Position numbers and translations under genes: made by a program. From Costus lasius (Eukaryota; Streptophyta; Magnoliopsida; Zingiberales; Costaceae), in assembly GCA_027563935.2 (NCBI GenBank), contig CM050448.1, positions 122,314,493 to 122,378,492 of the forward strand: 64,000 nucleotides of DNA. The letters are read 5' to 3'. Below are positions 12,748 through 27,700 of the stretch, in pieces; the first letter of the stretch is position 1, and every line of letters begins with the position of its first letter. The notes beneath the pieces are model-generated. The model was not told the origin of the DNA. It worked only from the letters and a program-made list of their open reading frames with translations, and ran no database searches.

Positions 12748-15700
12748 TTTTCTGCGTTGCAGTGAGTGGCATCTGAAACTGAAAAAATTAGTATTCTTAA
12801 TCTCTCCTCTCCACTCAGTTTATTTTTCACTTTGCTTCAGCAGTTAGTTCAGCATCATAATCCTTATGGAAATAGTTTCGAAGTATGAAGATAATCCCAT
12901 ATGGAATCTGGGCCCTGGAACTTCAGAGGAATCCATAGGTATTGAATTGTAGAATTAAATAGGATCGCAGCTTTCAGCATATGCTTTGATGAAATAAGAG
13001 TTCAGAGTGGTAGAGAATTTTACCAGAAGAGCCTGATTTTCAGGGTCAATGTTTTCCAGAAATACTCTTCTATGCAATCTCTGCTGTTCTATTTGAGGAT
13101 TTTTTGCCAAAACTTTTCGCATATCTGCTACAATGTTCTGCAACAATAAAAGATTAGAAATTTCAGTACACATCAAAAACAGAGCAAATGGATAATAAAG
13201 GAATAACTTATCATTGTTCGTTTTAAAAAGATTGCACAACTCTTACACTTATTTTGTTGACATCCAAGTGACTGACGGCAAGATAGGTCTTAATACGCCA
13301 ATGCGTTTTATGGCTAAGATTTCTAACAACATTAACGGTGAATTTGTGGTTAGGAATATGAACTGCTTCACGATCTTCACCTCTTATGATAGTTGGAGAC
13401 CACCACCCAACATGCTGCAACATGTGACACCCATATCTTAGCAGTAAGAAACACAATATATGCAACAAGAAAAATATTCCCCGCTTAGAAAAATAGTCTA
13501 TTTCTTCAATCGAATAGTATCTAATAGAAATAACTTGACTGTTTAAGAACAATGGTCAATGTCTAACGACTCTCAAACCAACCTCTACAGAGCCAGAAAC
13601 ATCATAACCCTCAATCTTAGTTTGAATCCATTCATTGATAACAAATGGACGAGTTGCATGAATCATGACACTTGAAAGAAAGTTTGTGAATATCTGTGGA
13701 AAAAGAGCATAATTAGAAAAGTAATAATGAATTGTACGTCCAAAATGATCGAGATAAAGTTGCAGATATTAATTGGTAGCTAAAAAAATTTGATAATACC
13801 TCACGACCAGCAAGCGTCAAAAGTACTGTTCCAAGACCACCAGCAGTAACCCATTTCTGGGTAGAAAAACCCAGCAGCTCCATGAATAAAGAAATTGCAG
13901 CAACCCATACTGCTGTATAGACAGCTTTTCCAGCAAATTGAAAGCCCATCTGTATAAAAGATAAAAGACCCACGTATAAAAAAAGTTAACTAATTAATAC
14001 CATAAAAAATCACTATACATGTAAAATTAACTCTTCCACGGCATTTAAAATATGAAAATAAATAATGACATTTCTCGTAAACAAACTCTTAAGAGTGTGT
14101 TTCGTACTCTTCACAGAAACATATTTATCTTAGGAAAACCATTCACGGACGATTTGATGGAACTGAGAAAAAGGGAAATCATCAGAGATTTAGGAGTTAA
14201 ATTTCTATTTTTCCCATTTCATTTTCCTCCAATAAGAAAACAAATCTTCTTCAAAACTGCCTATATGCTTTGAAAAGATGGTAAATAGAGTCTTGTGCAT
14301 TGGAATCACAATTGATGACCATTTCCTTTCCATGCATTAAAAAAAATTCTACTTTCTTCCACGGAAAAATTTTCTAGTAAAAAATCAAATTCCTTCTTTT
14401 CTTGGGAACATGCAGATACAAACTGAGAAGTAGGTAAGTTGGAAAGGGAAAAGAAGTACTTTAACAGCTTGAATAAATCAAACATCTTATAATCACGTGT
14501 CTCACTCGTTGAAACGAACTATCAAATTTTCTACAAAGAATTACTATGCAATTTCGAGTGGATGCTGTAAATTATAGATGCAGCAAAATAATCTTTTCAT
14601 ATGCAAGAACAAAACCTGTTCCAAGTCAAGCCAATACAGAAACAAGTTCGAATCAGTGTAATTACCCCTGACCAAGTATTTCAGTACATATCTTCAGACT
14701 ACTAACATCATATTTGGGATGCAATCAATAATAGATGCATTAATGAAACATTGAGAAACATACTTTTCTTGTATCATCAGCACCACTAGTTTCCATGAAG
14801 AATTTCTGTGTCTGCTGAATAAAACTGCGAAGCATTCCACCAAAATGGAAAAGCACGTAAAAATGTCAAATGTTTAGCCACATCAATGTATAAGATCTAT
14901 TAGCTGATTCAACAGCAAGATGAAGAAAAATGAAGAGAATATAAAGATTTATTACCCTGGAAAAGAAATAACTATAGAAACTTTACATTCAAATCTCTGT
15001 TTCTCGAGATCACTGTGAAAGAATGTTCCTGTAAAATTTGTCGCCCTAACTTTTTTAAATGCATTCTACAACTATTGACAGCTACAAAAGGGAAGATTGA
15101 TCACGGAACACACAAAAAACTAACAAGAATCCTTGCGGTTGATCATTTTTTAATATCAGAACACAAAGCAGTTACTAATACAATTTCATATAATTTGGTA
15201 CCACCAAATAATCTACGGAAACAACAAATTGAGTAATAGATGCTACACCAAGGCAACCAGTGGAACTAATTCTAATTAGAAAAGAATGCTATGCTCACCA
15301 GGACAAACAATAGGCGACAGCCAACACTGTTGAAAAAGATCTCACAAAGTTCAAAAAACGTATTTTAACATCTTGGCTTGCTTGCATTGGTAGAGTTATA
15401 GGATCCAGAAACCTGAAGTAGATGTAGCTTCATTAAACAAAACAATACAAAAAGCAGCATCATACTTTCAAGATTAGAAGCAAGGGAAAAATGTATGAGC
15501 AGACCTGCAAATAAGTATGGTTCCTGTCCAAATCAGCAGTGGCTGAATGTATGAGTTTGTAATGTAGTATGTTTTACTCTTTCTCCAGTTACCATCATTC
15601 TGTTAGTGTTGAAAAAAATATGCCATTTGTATCGCCTGTAGTTGTAAGTAAAAGCATGTAGTTCTGATTGAGCATGTAAAAGACTTACACGAAAGAGGTT

Positions 15701-18700
15701 TCTAAGGTACCGCATCAATGGCCCAAGACCCCATAATGCAAAAGCAATAATCCCAATAGCAGGAACTAACTGAAGAGAATGAGGACTTCCAAGCAACACG
15801 TTGCACGACCTATGGCATCATTATACTAGTTTTATGCCTCCATCAAGACTCCCGAAATTGGAAACTAAGTATTGAAGATGAAATATACATGAAAAGTACA
15901 TGAATCACTACACAGAACCACAATCGAACTTCTCAACGAGCTTTACCGAAAAATGCAAAAGAGATCATTAATATTTACAAATAAGCACTTCTCCTGAATA
16001 TTAACACATGTTTTATGTGTACTACACTAAAAGGCTCTTAACCCCTATTGCAATCTTGTAACTATATTTTATCAATAAGTAGTACGTATCTGTGAGAGAT
16101 GTGAACCATAAGTTCAACCTCCAGTCTATTTACGCATGAGTGTCACCAGATGATCAAATTAACAGATCAGCAAGTAATTCTGATCTATCCATTGTGAAAA
16201 AGAATTCTTGAACAAAAGATGCTCCCAGTATTAATAAAAAGTTCATAAGAATTTATGATAAAGAAAATAAAGATGCCTCACATTCCAGTTTTGTTTACTA
16301 TAACTTTATCCTCAATATCAGTGACCAATATAACGCTAAAATTGTGCCTCCACTTGAATAACAATTGGCATACTACACGCAATGCAGCAAGGATCGCAGG
16401 TAAAATATAGAAGCTGGGTCAACATGAGCGAGAGTGTTAAACATATATGTGGCTATGAGCTTCCATGTAAGGTCGCTGCTACTTATATAGGTTTTCATTG
16501 CTCAAACATGAAGAGGAAGGGCCTTAGAAGTTTGATGGAACAAAATAAGTAGTTACATTATGCTCCTTAATAGATTTAAGCGACTTACAGAGTCAAATAT
16601 TAATGAAGTTCCTTAAATCATTGTCAAGCCACATTATGCTCAAACATATGGTTGACTATTACAGAGTCAACAATACATGCTCTCTTCGCCAGTGCAGCAT
16701 ATGCATAAATCAACACTGACAAGCCACATTTTAGACGTCAGTTGCAACACTAGCTAGCGAATAACACTTCCATTGAATCCTTGATGGTTATTGTAAAAAA
16801 ATAATTTTATGGATTTCTAGTTAAATCTCCTAGGTCGCATAGCAACCTATCAGCTATCTGGTGGCCAGGAACAAAAGTAAAAAAAAAAATGATCATAACA
16901 AATTAAATTTCATAATTTAAGAGAAGACAAATACTACATTAATGTATGATAAGTATATCAACCTATAAATGCTTAATTTGATGAAAAAAATAATACAGTT
17001 ACAGTCTTACAGACCAACTGATAAAAGAAAAGAGTACAAGGAGAAGGGAATAGGAGGAAGACAGAAGATGTTCAAAAAATTATTGGGATTCTCTCAAAAA
17101 GAAATGGCAGCTAACTCAATACCACAATCAGTGCAGTGAGAGAAGCATTTTGGTGCAGCCATAGAGAAAAGGGAAAGTGGAGTAGATAGAAATAAATATA
17201 GTATTGTAAAGGAAACAAAATTGATGCCTAAAATTTTTGAGGGAGAGGGAAAAAAATCACTATAGTTGTATTATAGATAATTTGACCAAATTTCAGATGA
17301 ATCTTCATTGTCATTTCTAGATGGTATTATACCAGTTTTACCAGAGAAAAGAAGAAAGAACAATGAAATAGAAAGTACAAGCTGTTGAATGCAAATATAT
17401 CCGTTTAAAAAATAGATATTAGGAAAATATTTTCAGCTGAATAATATGATAAATCATAACTCTATCAAATAAGTATTATTAAGTCATTTTGGCTGGAAAT
17501 TTTTTCCTAAGTCTTAAAATGATCAAATAAATATTCATAAGCTATTTTTAGATATATCACAAATTTATATTATTATCCTTCTTGAGACATTTTTAGTTGG
17601 ATAGTTTTTTCAGAAAGTCTTATTCATAAGTCATTTTTTGGCTTAATATTATTCACAAATCGCATTGAATACTTATTCTTAATGCATTTTTGGTTGAATA
17701 ATTATCTCCTAAATCAATCGAACAAATATACAGAAGCCATCGTTTTGGCAGAATAATATTCACAAATTTAATAGAGGATTTTTCTTAGGCCATTTTGATT
17801 AGGTAATTATCTATCGAATAACCATTTATTCTTAAATCATTTTTCACTAGATAATTAATCCTAATACATAAGTAAATTAATCAAACAAAATTTCTTAAGT
17901 CATTTATGGCTAGATAATTATTTTTAAATTTTAATTGACTAGATGAATATTCATGTTATTATTTCATTGTAGATCTCTTAATTGACGATGCTCTAAGCTA
18001 AATATTTTAGAGCAGCTAATGATGATTGCTTGCATTTATCTAAAGTAGAAAGCCACAAAATAATATAACCCTATCTTAGGGTGCATTTAATAAGGTCATG
18101 CAATATTTGTTCATGTATCTTAAATTTTCCTTCCAAAGGATTTTTCTTGTTGAACTCACACAAGCATCACTAATTTGATGAAAATTAACAAAAAAAAAAA
18201 TTGGAGAACTACCTATTCAAAGACAAGGTGGTACTTTTAAAAAGAGAAGTTGCATGACCAGCATTTGGCAGACTTGAGAACTGACACTTGAAAAGATTGT
18301 TTCTGTATGAAATGCAAGGAATGGAGGGTCCCAACTTGTATATCCTATCTGAAGTCTGAAAACTCCAAGCATCTTTTCGCTGCATGCAAAGTGTAAATAT
18401 CATGAGATCTATTTTGAAACACCTATCGTGTAACATTTACCACTAGTAGAGAAACAATAGAAGATTGTATTTCTTGATGAAAAGTTGAAAACAAAGGTGC
18501 ACGATGTATAGGACACCTGAATTCACAATTAAAGGGAACATATGGAGAGAAAAATTGTATGTACTATCTATAATAATTATAGTGGTACATAAAGTGAGAA
18601 AGCAAAACATATAACACAACCACTAGGAAGAAGAGAAGAAAAACTATTTTCTTATTGGTGACAAATTTAAGAGCAAAAGTCAATTGAAGTGTGGATATAT

Positions 18701-21700
18701 TTATGAGAAACTTGGTATCTTCTCCAAATATTTGTAACATAAACTATTTGCATTGTTCATGCATATCAACCTAATCCTACATAAAAATCCATCAAAATAA
18801 ATTACACAAGTTTGCCAATCAAACCACTAAAGGTGTGTTTTTTTGGAAAGGTAGAAAACTGAGGAGAAAGAAATATAGAAGAGGAAAGAAAAAAATTCAC
18901 GTGAGTTGCATGTGATCACATGGAGAAAGAAATGCAGAGAAGGGGGCTGATCAGGGGGCAGTTGATCAGGGAAGAAGAATTGCTTAGTAGGAGCGGCCAG
19001 CGGTAGTGAAGCAGGGGCGGCTGGCGACAATAGGAGCGGCTGGTGGCCATCGAGCAGGGGTGACAGGTGGCGTGGGCGAGGGCGAAGCTGCGAGATGGCA
19101 TGGAACGCGGCAGATGGCGGGTGAGGCATGAGAGAGATAGGGAGCAGGCAGCTGGGCAAGGGAGAGATGAGAGGGAGGCTGTCGATGAGGGAGAGGGCCA
19201 GGCGAGAGAGGGAGATGGTGAAGGAAGTGGGCTGGCAGTGGAGCAAGAGGGCTGGCAGCAAGGGGGCAATGGGGCAACAAGGCAAGATGGCTGGCAGCGG
19301 GCTAGAAGGAATTGAGTGGCGAGCTACGAGTCGAGCGGCAAGGCTGCGAGTGGGGCTGGCAGCAGGGGTGAGAGGGCTGGCAATGGAGCGAGAGGGCTGG
19401 CTGCAGGGGTAGTTGGCAACGGGACAGCAAGGCAAGATGGCTGGCAGCGGGCAAGAAGGAATTGAGCGGCGAGCTACGAGTCGAGCGGCAAGGCAGCGAG
19501 TGGGGCTGGCAGCAGGGGCGAGAGGGCTGGCAGTGGGGTGAGAGGGCTGGCAGCGGGCGAGAAGGAGTTGAGTGGCGAGCGGCGAGTTAAGCGGTGAGGC
19601 TGCGAGCGGGGTTGGCAGCAGGGCGAGAGGGTTGGCAGCAGGGCGAAAGCTATCAAGGCAGCAAGCGGGCAACGGAAACAGGCGAGCGGCAATGGAGATG
19701 GCGTGCAGGCGAGAGGGCTGGCAGCGGGTGAGGCGGCTGGCACCGGAGATGGCGGATGGCATGGGCGAACGGGCTGGCAGTGAGCGCGCAATGGAGAGAA
19801 ATGAATTTTCTCTCAAAATTCGAGAGAAACAAAAATTGTGGAAAAGTGACTATTTTTCTTCAAGTTTTTTTTCCTCTCAAATCAATTTCTCCAATAAAAC
19901 AGAAGAAAATCTCTCTTTCTTTCCTTTCTCCCCATGTTTCTCCCCAAAAAAATAGGCCCTAAAGCTCTTCTAAAACTCTTGACTTTTCTTTCCAAACCTA
20001 CCCTATGAGTTCTTACTAAATCTTAGGCAACAAAGGTATTTTAGTCTTACTAAATACCAAAAGAATAGACTAGTTTGAAGATATAATGTTAAGGTAAGTG
20101 ATAAAAAACAAGGACATATAAAATTTGAAATATTCACAGGTCAGTAATTAGAGAAAATAGATTGCCTAAAATTGTGGTTTTTCTAGTTTAGAAAGAAGTT
20201 CAAAGAAGTACCAAAGAGCATTAGTGATTTCATGAATCTAGAGTGTAACAATAGCAAGGTGGCATATTTTGTTTAAAATAGTATCTTTCATGAACTAAGA
20301 TACTAGTCTGCAGCAACCGATACAGCTATATGAATCCAAGCATGAACTAGTACATAGAAACCATTCTTTACCGACTCTATAGATTCTCTGCTATTGGCTA
20401 AATTTTTTCAAGTTCAACAGCTAGAAACCAAATTTAGTCATTGAAGTGAGTGGAAGGGAGGATTTCTCTTTATAAACTCCTATATCCTACCAATTCACTC
20501 AATCTCTCGCAAACTCTCAAATTTCTCCTTTTCTCTCCTAATTAATCCTGATAACATTCTAAAGCACATAAAAGTCAAAATATTGATCTCCCATGGCATC
20601 GTGCATAGAAATGTTGAAAAATTGCCATCATTGAAAATGCATTTACTACAAGAAACGTGTCATAGGAGATTTGTCTGTCTCTGAAAACCTGAAATCCTTT
20701 TGCATCTAGAAGCAATATATGGCTAAGGAACAAGAAGACTTCAATCAACATGCAGTAGAGCTTGCCTCTTCTGATCAATACTAGGGTCGTGGAGATGGCA
20801 CTACTGTAGATGTCGAGAAAGAGGTAGCTGTTCAGACTTTTGAGGGCTTAGTATGCCTTCAAGAAGGATGTCCAATCCACTTTTATATGGTTTGATAAAT
20901 GACCTCAGTTTGAGGCCAGTAGTAATAGTGGTAGAGAAAGTATGACAAGATTGACACTAGTCACGCATCAAATGAGTTGAAGTACAACTACAACTATGTA
21001 AGGGGCACTAGAAGCTATACAACCCTTACACATGGACAACTCGAAATCAATAGTTTTTGTTAGATTTTGTCAACAAACTAGTGGACTGAGTGCTGTTAAT
21101 GTTGACCTTAGAAGCAAATAAGCATACTCAAATATATAATGCTTACATGAACAATAAAAAAAACATGACATCACCCAAGCAATTTCAAAATGGTTTCACT
21201 TTAATTAGATTCCTCCTCAAGCCACACAAAACAAGTATTATTGCTTCACAGTCTCTAAGATCCAAGAATCAAGCCCCGTAAATCAACAACTTAGACTATA
21301 TAAGATTGTCAAATAAAAATGCCACACCAAAAGCATAAAGAGCCAATGGGAGGAATTGGGCACCACGTGATGCTTGGACAAAACCCACCAAAATGGGTAT
21401 TACAAATTTCCTAGTATCCTATAATAAAAAAGATATATTCCATTAATCAACAAATTCATCAACCATATCATGATGCAATCTATATTTCTAGTAGTTATTT
21501 GCAACCTCTCGCAACGTGTATCACTCAGCCGATGCAAATGTAATGTAATTGATCGATTTTCTCATCTATTCATACAAAAGTCCAAAACAAACTATCATAC
21601 CATCAACTTAAGAAATTAATTTATATTCACTAAGACATACAACTAACATATAAGATCCTACAAGAGGAAAATGAGCAAAAGTTAGAAGTTGTACCAAATC

Positions 21701-24700
21701 CTTTTTGTAAATGATCAAGATCTAGATATAGTGAGTTTGATGATCCACCTTAGCCCTCTCAATATGTTGTTGAACTAATTGAGAGCGAATTGGTGATAAA
21801 ATAGGTTAGTCGACTCGAACACAAAGGGACTATGACATAGACAATAAATTAGAGCAAAGATGTTACTTCAGCTCCACAATGCTAGTCTTCCTAGCCATAA
21901 CATAGTGAACCATTCAGCTAAGATCAAGATAAGATAAGGTTAACATTGGCAACCAAGACTATGTCTCCACTACAACAAGACACAAGGATAAAGCTCTAGC
22001 AAACCCATTATAGCCCAAAAAACATCTTTTTAGATACATGACTATCTCACGATATATGAAATCATTCAAATAATGTAGATAACAGTGCAAACACAAATAA
22101 TGGAGCCGGGGAAATGGCAATAATGTTGGTGGTGATGACGAGACATGTGTCTTTGACACAATAATCATATATTTGTGAGACAGGTGACACGCATACCAAC
22201 CAAGATGAGGACTATAATGGCTTCTCAACTAGACCCCGAGATAAAATGTTTTAACAATGAAAGATTCAACTCCAACTAAGCAAAGAACTTAGGCCTTCTA
22301 AGACTACGAAAAAAATGAAATTCATTCTATCATCAAGAGTTAGAGTGGTTCTTCATCATCCAAGTCGAGCTATAAAGGATACACTGTAGAAAAATCTTAT
22401 CAAATATTTGTATTTGGTCTCAATAGCTGTGTTTGTCTTGATCCCAATTGCGACACTATCTATCCAACATAAGATAGTCAACCACATGTTTTGGGAAAAC
22501 TTTTAAATGTAAGCACCACATAACTAGATAGACATAAATCACACACAATCGATCATTACTCAAATAATTGTCATTCCTTCTATATATAGTAGAAGCTCTC
22601 ATTGGGAGACTTTAGTAGAGAAGCTCCAACCAACAAGGTATCATATAATATTTCAAGTTTAAATGATATTTTTAATTTTAATTTATGTAAATACCATAAC
22701 AACAATTAATTTTAAAATATTTAAGTTTTAAGGACACATGAGATATAACTAGCGGGTCAGGACTAATTTAAAATCAAACCAATAGGTGCTTGCATATAAG
22801 GTACAACATCACATTTCAATGTATAAGTATCTTTATTCCAATTTTAATCAAATATATCATAATAATCATTAATTCTAAACCTTTTTAAGTTTCTAGGATA
22901 TGTGGGATTAAATCGGAGGGGTAGGACCAATTCAAATGTAAAGCCATTACGTCCATGTTATAGTAAGTTATCAAAATTTTAGAATTTTATATAAAATTAT
23001 AACCTATTGTATTCCTTAATTATATGTCCACTTTCACTTTATTTTCAACTCTAAACAGCTCAAAATTGATTGAATTCATATTTTTGCAAGTTTAGAGGGA
23101 TTAAAGCATCAAAATAAAGCAAAAGTATACCTTGAATACTCAATCTGAGATGAACCCAATTTTAACCATTCGTAACGTGTCTATTTGGTCAATATATTGA
23201 TATACATACCATTCTAATCGAGGACTGATTTACTAGCACATACTGATATCTTAAACTTAGGTTAAAATGTACATATGTTTAATCCCACATAAGATATTTG
23301 TAAACATGGTGTATTGCACTGCATATGATTAATTGAACCAAAAAGGTTTACCTAAATTTAACTGGGTACATGAGCATGACTAATTGATGCTACATGCAAC
23401 ATGGTTTTATATTTCAATCCATACTAGTGAATCGGACTAGTACATATAGGTACATACCGACATACAGCATAAGTCTAAATATAATATATGTATATAAATA
23501 TATAGGTTGGTATTGACCCTATACCATGTATATGTAGAGCGTTATAGGGTCACACCAGCATGCACTGCTTATACTGAGCAGTATAAACTAGATTTTAAAA
23601 CCCCCAGCAAGTGACTCTTGCAAATAGCTTCCTTCTATAACTAGTCGTTGCATGTAGCCTGTTAACTCTTTCTCTCTTTCTATATCAATTTTCATGGGCT
23701 TTTCCTTCTCTTCCAAAGTTGCGTTGTTAGTGATGCAATTGAATGTGCAGACAGCAACGCCTTCATCAATACAGTCTTGGGCCTCTACCTTAACATGAAT
23801 ATAATGCTCGGACATGTTGATAATTGCCTAAGGATGGAGCTTAAAGTAGTTGCTTCACATCAACGACAACATCGTTGCTTCTCCTTTCATGACTTTGCTT
23901 AGCATTGCCCTTCTATGACATTGACACTCTTGTTGTCATGCCTCACAAAGTGTCATTCTCCAATGACTAGGTGAGAAAGAAAATGGGACTGCCAAAGTCT
24001 ATGTTGGGCTTCTATAACTTGGTTTTCTTCCACTTGGTGATGCAACTCTTGCAACACCTTTGCATTCTTCCGCTCAACTATGTCAATAGATATTTTGCAG
24101 CCTTCTTCCTCCAAGTAAGCAAACAAAGTCAGTTTAGGAAGGACTATAGGTGCGTTTGGCATAGCTTCTGGGCTGCTTTTGCTGGCTGCAAAAGCTATTT
24201 TTGAGAAGTTGTCCTGTTTGGTTATCAACAAAAGCTATTTTTGAGAAGTTGACCTGTTTGTTTATCAACTTCTGCACTAATTTAACACACCACTCAGCTT
24301 TTTCAGCCAGCTATTTTTTAATCAGCACTTTCTCAACCAGCAGAAGCTAAAAGCTCCAGCTATACCAAACACACCCTATGTCAAATGGAAGAATCAAACA
24401 TGAGGTATCTCAATTTGTAGGAACAGAACAACAGCCTTCGTCTACTGCTCACCTTCCCTAAATTGAAGGACTCTAGAGCCAAGTACCACAGCATATACCC
24501 CATGGCACACTACTCCAATTAGTGGTTGATCAGCCGCAAGCTCAAAGTGATAGTGTCTGACGTTGAACCCAAAGTCATCCAAGAAGATGGATTCATTTTC
24601 CTCATTATTAGTGGGTACCCACTCAAGCAAGTTCTAGTATAGCTTTCCTAGTTTCTTCCTCTACCCCATGAATTATTCAGTTTGCAAACTCTTCCCGTAT

Positions 24701-27700
24701 ACTTGGTAGCTATAATTTTTTATTTTAAAGTTTCAAACATCTCATATAACAGGTAGCTAATGGGACAGTTGCCCCTATCAATGAGTCTAGCAGTATTCAT
24801 ATTGGAACCAGTATTATCTTACATTATGTTCTATATATGCCTTCTTTTCCAAAAAAAAAAATATCTATGTATTAATTATCTTATTAAATATTTACATTCT
24901 TTCCCATGCAATGTCATTAGGATTTGTTTTATTGGGGAGAAAAAAGGAGAGAAGGAAAAGAAACCGTACTTTTCTCCTGATTTATTGGAAAGATTAATTT
25001 AAAATTAACCCAATTTTCTTCCCTTTTGCATTTTCTCCAAAAGAGGAAAAAAACACTTTTCTCCTCTCTTACTGCCAGCTTTCTTCCCATCCATTTTTCT
25101 TACTTCCCTCTATTCTCTTCTCTCTTTTTTTCTTCCCCTCCAAAAAAACAGGCCCTAAGGATATGTTGATAAAGTAGACAATTGATAAAGACTATAAAGT
25201 TGATGAAATAACTTATATAACTATCATCATATTCTTATTAAATAGGGTACCTAAGCATAAGAATCACTTACCCTGTTTCTTTTGAGGGAAAGGAGGAAGG
25301 CAAGGAAAAAAAATTTATCTTTCTTTCATTTCCTTGGAGGGAAAGAATTAAGAATTATGAAAAAATAGACCTTGTTTTCCCTCGAATTGCTTTCCGCCCC
25401 AGTCAGGAAAGCTAATAAGGAAACAAGCGAAGTGTGTTGTCTTCTTTGAACCCACGTTGTGCCTACGTGTCGCCGGGAGGGCCCATTAGTCGCTGCTCCC
25501 GATGATGTGTCCCAGTCGTCGCCTACTCTTGGCGATGCATCCTCAGTCATTGCCTGCTTTAGCCCAGTGTCCCCGTCGTTGCCTGCTCCCGAAGGCATTC
25601 CCGTCATCGCCCCACTCCCAGCCCAGTGTCCCCGCTATCGCCGTCATCGCCTGCTCTGGCCCAGTGTCCCTGCCGTCGCCCTTGCTCCCAAACGTGTCCT
25701 ACCATTGTCCTACTCCCGGTGATGCATCCCTGCCGTTGTCCTGCTCCCAGCCCAACATCGCCCCAACATCGCCGTCGAGAGCAGCTGCATCCTACCATTC
25801 GCTTTTCACTCTCTACGTTCTTATCATAGCACGTGAGTATCACTTTTTTCCCTCCCTCCAATTTTCTCTTCTTAACTTTCTTTTTCAGTAGTCTTTCCCT
25901 CCCTTCTAGGAAAGGGACCCTTAGGGTCTATTTCCTTGGGATGAAAAGCCAAGAGAAAAGAAAAGAAAATTATTTCTCCTGTTTTCTTTAGCGGAAATGA
26001 CAAGGAAGAAAAGAATTCTCGATTGAAAACCAAACGGTTTTCCTTCGAAATTTTTTCTCTCCAAATTGGAGAGAAACGACAAATCACTCATCGCCCGCTG
26101 TTCCCCTCGACTCTCGCGCCCGCTGTTCCCGTTCTCATGTCCATCGCTACCAAGGTCACGCCTCCCTGCCGCCGCTCCTTCCTCCCTATCGCTGCTCCTA
26201 CACCCGCCTCCCTGCCGCAGCTGTCGAGGTCACGCTTGTCTGCCCGCATCTTAGCCGCAGCAGGCGCCATCTCCCTGCCTCCCAGCCGCAGCGACTGAGG
26301 TCACGCCTGCCTCCCTTTGCCGCATATGCCTCCCAGCCGCTCCCTCACTCGCCCGCCTTCCAAGCTCACCCTCACCCCCCCCCCCTCCCTCACCGCCTTC
26401 CAATCTCGCCCTCGCCCTCCGCTCCCTCACTCGCCAGCCTTCCAAGCTCACCCTCGCCCTCGCCGCCTTCCAATCTCGCTCTTGCCCTAACCGTCGCCAC
26501 CTTCCAAGCTCGCCCTCGCCCTCGCCCTCGCCCTCGCCCTCGCCGCCCTCGTCCTCGCCGCCTTCCAAGCTCGACGCCCTCGCCGCCAATACCCCTCCAG
26601 CTCCATTCCTCGCCCTCCAGCCCCGTAGATGGCTATCGCTGGCTGCTGAGAGAGCTGCCGAGCGTTCGTCTGCCATTTTTTTGATTTTTTTTTTTATTTT
26701 TTTTGTTTTCCTTTCCTTCCTCCCAAGGAAACTAGCTATATCTCCTGGTATTCTTTTCCTTTCCCTCAGCGTTTCTTTCCTTCTATTTATTTCTCCTCCT
26801 CTGGTTTTCTTTCCTTCTAAGGAAAGAGGCCCTCCTTAGTGTAGCACATGCTATGATATTCAATATGCATGTGCCCAAGTCTCATTGGCCTTATATTGTT
26901 CATAGTTCTTACTACATCCTACATCGTTAATCATATGCCTAAACTAGTCCTTCATGGCAAGAGCTCTTACTCCATGTTATGCCTTGGTCTTTTTGCTTTT
27001 TCCCTTATACTTAGAGTGTTTAGGCAATTAGGTCTCTTTCTTTTGTTCATTCTCTTAGGTCCTGTTTCGTTGGAGGGAATTCACATGGCAGGGCCTTAGC
27101 TCTAATCATTATAAGTTTAGCTCTCACGTAGCAAACTAATTTTTCCACTAAATTTATCCAAATTTTGCGTCAACCCATAAAACTGAACTAAACCAAACAG
27201 TTTTATTCTTAAACTAAGTCTATTCAGCATCAAATTTCAAGTTGAACTAATTACACTGAAGTTGTATTAATTATATATTAATTCTATATAAACATTTATA
27301 GTATTTTTATTTAAAAAATAATAAATAAATATTGAAAATTTTAAAATATTGAGTTTGGTTCAACTCGAACTAAACCAAACCTAAAATTCTCATTTCATAT
27401 TTTAAAAAATAATTTGATTTCTTTTTGTAAAATTAGTGAAATTTTGATTTTGTCAATTTGGGTTGAATTGAATAGATAGCCCTAGTTCATGCTAATTTTA
27501 CCTTTTTGAGTAGCATCCCTATTGCATCTATATCTCAGTCACGTATTACTCCTACCCACCACTATTATTGAGCCCATTCCAACTCTTGTTCCAATCACCA
27601 CGATAGAGATTGATTCCAACACTATGGACCATTCATCTCTACTTAGTTACTTCTTAGTGCTGAGTCACCTCTGCAAGTGTAGTAGTAGAGTATGATGCCT

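Noticed and set aside
18827..19816. 329-residue minus-strand open frame
   Set aside because: It runs through a GC-rich iterated core of a transposable element (PAASPL-like repetition), with overlapping long frames on both strands. Not a credible gene.
20575..20778. Possible N-terminal exon of MSL
   Set aside because: The frame does not resemble the family start and lacks a suitable phase-0 donor. The exon at 31909-31986 fits better.
26251..26676. Glycine/glutamate-rich minus frame
   Set aside because: A product of (CGCCCT)n and related GC repeats inside a TTA-flanked element.
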